From an uncultured Campylobacterales bacterium (GTDB lineage: Bacteria; Campylobacterota; Campylobacteria; Campylobacterales; Sulfurimonadaceae), in contig CAISHH010000131.1 of assembly GCA_903885085.1 (NCBI GenBank), positions 1-47,135 of the forward strand: DNA of 47,135 nucleotides, in the 5' to 3' direction. Position numbers and translations under genes: made by a program. The notes below the pieces were generated by a model. It was not told the DNA's origin. It saw nothing but the letters and a program-made list of their open reading frames with translations, and did not search any database. Positions 45,536-47,135 of the stretch are shown one piece after another; positions within the stretch are counted from its first letter, which is position 1, and the number at the start of each line of letters is the position of its first letter.

Positions 45536-45544
45536 ATTATATCA
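45536..45544 (-). promoter_or_regulatory. Extended -10 promoter for purL
   Basis: TGATATAAT on the minus strand, 34 bp before the GTG start. It fits TGnTATAAT exactly. Confidence 0.6.
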
Positions 45545-45559
45545 CATAAAAACAAAATA

Positions 45560-47135
45560 TTAAATTATTGGATTCTCAATTAAATGGGCTCTTGGTTTAC
45601 CGATATAATAGCCTTGAATATAGTTTGCACCCATTATCTCAAGCATCTCCAAACTCTTTTGATCTTCAACAAATTCAGCAATCGTTTTCATGTCAAGAGC
45701 ATTCGCAAAATCTATAATAGTTTTAGTAATAATCTCAGATTGTTTACAGTGGGTAATATTTTTTACCAACGAAGCATCAATTTTTAAATAATCTACTTGT
45801 AACTCTAAAATATGTACAAAATTTGAATAACCGCTTCCAAAATCATCAATTGCGATTTTACAACCATATTCTTTGACTTTTTGAATAAACTTTTTCATTA
45901 CATCATAATTTTGTATCTCTTCTGTTTCAAGGATCTCAAATACAACTCTTGAAGGGTTATGGAATGTTTTCAAACTATCTATAATAAACTCTACAACTTC
46001 ATGTGTCTTAATATCTTCCATGGAAATATTGATAGAAAACTCATATTCTTTATCTTTAAAAAACTCAAATGATTTTGTCACTATCATTCTAGTCAGCTGT
46101 GGATAAAGCTTTGATTTAATCGCTACATTAAGAAAATGAAGAGGAGGAATGACAAAACCACGATCATCAACAATTCTTGCTAAACACTCATATTTTTCTA
46201 TTTTTTTAGATTGGAGATTATAAATAGGCTGAAAATATGGAACGATTTGGTCATTATTTAAAGAATTTTTTAACAAGGTTACTTTTTTAATATTATCCGA
46301 AATTTTCGATTCAGTATTGAGTTCTTGGGTGTAGACAACAAAATCTTTATTATTTTTTTTTGCATTATGCAGTGCCATATCTGCTTTAGTGAGTATCCCA
46401 TCAGATTCAACAGTGATACCAACACTGAAATTAATACCTATACTTTGATTTAATGTCTCAAATTTCATTTCAACTAACTGAAGTACAATACTTTTTACAT
46501 TTTCTATAAAATCTGCTCCACTCAAACATTCTTTATCAAATATTGCAAACTCATCACTTGGCAGTTTATAAACATGTAGATTACGAGAAAAAACCAATTT
46601 TTGAAGACTCAAGGCCACTTGCAGCAAGATACTATCAGCCACTTCATAGCCATAAAAATCATTAAGGTCTTTGAAACTGTCAATATTAAGAAGTGCCAGA
46701 TTTGCACTTTCTTCATGATCTATGACTTTTATATCACTCAGAAGTTGATTACGATTTGGCAGATTTGTCAATTTATCAGTCACAAAAGATTTTTCCAGTT
46801 TTTCTTTACTCTCTACAAGGCTTGTAATATCTGTTCGTGTGGTCAAATATTCAACAATATTTTCATCTTTGTCCAATATAGGAGTGATAAAGATGTTATT
46901 AATGAACGTCGTTTGATCTTTACGAAGCCCTTTTATCATTCCCGACCACACTTGTTTGGATTGAATAGTTCGCCACATTTCATAGTACACACTTTCTAGT
47001 GTTTCTGGATGTTTAATAATGCTATGAGTTTTCCCTATAAGTTCCTCTTTTGAGTAGCCTGAAAGTTTTATAAATTGCTTGTTTACGTAGGTAATGACAC
47101 CTTTTATATCTGTACTTGTCAAAATGGTGCTACTA
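45560..47135 (-). CDS. PAS-GGDEF-EAL c-di-GMP phosphodiesterase (partial, N-terminus beyond window)
   Basis: The frame is open to the right edge; a TTG at 47122 is probably internal, since the residues before it (SSTIL) continue a PAS domain (TDIKGVITYVNKQFIKLSGY). After PAS comes a GGDEF domain whose active site reads PSDEF and so is probably inactive. An EAL domain follows with ECL in place of EAL (the catalytic Glu is kept), then FEILETEE, IDDFGSGYSN, DYLKIDASL, AEFVED and QGYYIG. The metal ligands are present, so it should degrade c-di-GMP. It is the counterpart of the haem diguanylate cyclase, though far from it. Confidence 0.92.
   Translation of the reverse strand, partial: SSTILTSTDIKGVITYVNKQFIKLSGYSKEELIGKTHSIIKHPETLESVYYEMWRTIQSKQVWSGMIKGLRKDQTTFINNIFITPILDKDENIVEYLTTRTDITSLVESKEKLEKSFVTDKLTNLPNRNQLLSDIKVIDHEESANLALLNIDSFKDLNDFYGYEVADSILLQVALSLQKLVFSRNLHVYKLPSDEFAIFDKECLSGADFIENVKSIVLQLVEMKFETLNQSIGINFSVGITVESDGILTKADMALHNAKKNNKDFVVYTQELNTESKISDNIKKVTLLKNSLNNDQIVPYFQPIYNLQSKKIEKYECLARIVDDRGFVIPPLHFLNVAIKSKLYPQLTRMIVTKSFEFFKDKEYEFSINISMEDIKTHEVVEFIIDSLKTFHNPSRVVFEILETEEIQNYDVMKKFIQKVKEYGCKIAIDDFGSGYSNFVHILELQVDYLKIDASLVKNITHCKQSEIITKTIIDFANALDMKTIAEFVEDQKSLEMLEIMGANYIQGYYIGKPRAHLIENPII

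Overview
The window looks like chromosome from a free-living, sulfur-oxidiser-type member of the Campylobacterota (Sulfurimonas or Sulfuricurvum-like). The reasons are: low GC; a bifunctional IspDF; futalosine-pathway MqnE; a CbpA-HspR pair with a HAIR operator; PglB with WWDYG; flagellar genes behind sigma54 and sigma28 promoters; and the order mrp / ispDF / HP1021-like regulator / ATP-sulfurylase-like / pgpA, which I recall from Campylobacter jejuni (Cj1606-Cj1610). GlnD and several c-di-GMP proteins fit an environmental rather than a host-restricted species. The genus is an inference. No rRNA, tRNA, CRISPR array, insertion sequence or prophage was seen.

Layout. 1-12372 (minus) is a tight, largely overlapping run: mqnE, a GT2 glycosyltransferase, galE, metK, a flippase, a DUF268 protein, a GT11 enzyme, a GT-A enzyme, a methyltransferase, a GT9 enzyme, two GT2 enzymes and an acyltransferase cut by the left edge. 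It is a surface-glycan locus with metK (SAM supply) inside it. 12474-18703 (plus) holds glnD, glmS and a haem-containing diguanylate cyclase. 18882-21657 (minus) holds mrp and thiC. 21844-25534 (plus) is the ispDF, HP1021-like, Sat-like, pgpA operon. 25619-31814 (minus) holds gdhA, an orphan dppC-type permease and flgK-flgN-flgM-flgJ-flgI. 31862-36659 (minus) holds rsmD, a small unknown, pglB, an exonuclease, a membrane protein and an unknown. 36732-37994 (plus) is murA. 38002-40952 (minus) holds hspR, cbpA and purH. 41090-41506 (plus) is a membrane protein with no normal start codon. 41671-45501 (minus) holds mazF, mazE, doxX, a KCG-repeat secreted peptide and purL. The right edge cuts a PAS-GGDEF-EAL protein.

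Regulation can be read directly in places. A sigma54 site precedes flgI and a sigma28 site precedes flgM, the anti-sigma28 gene. A HAIR operator overlaps a consensus promoter at cbpA-hspR. A 9-bp inverted repeat precedes mazE. One 11-bp hairpin holds the stop codons of both murA and hspR.

The most unusual signal is a 10-bp palindrome, TTACATGTAA (often CTTACATGTAAG), found 16 times exactly in 47 kb, mostly inside genes. A related intergenic element in three copies has the two palindrome halves pushed apart by a GC-richer insert. The second candidate for something new is the KCG-repeat peptide beside DoxX, which resembles HvfA/bufferin-type precursors but has no MNIO enzyme next to it.
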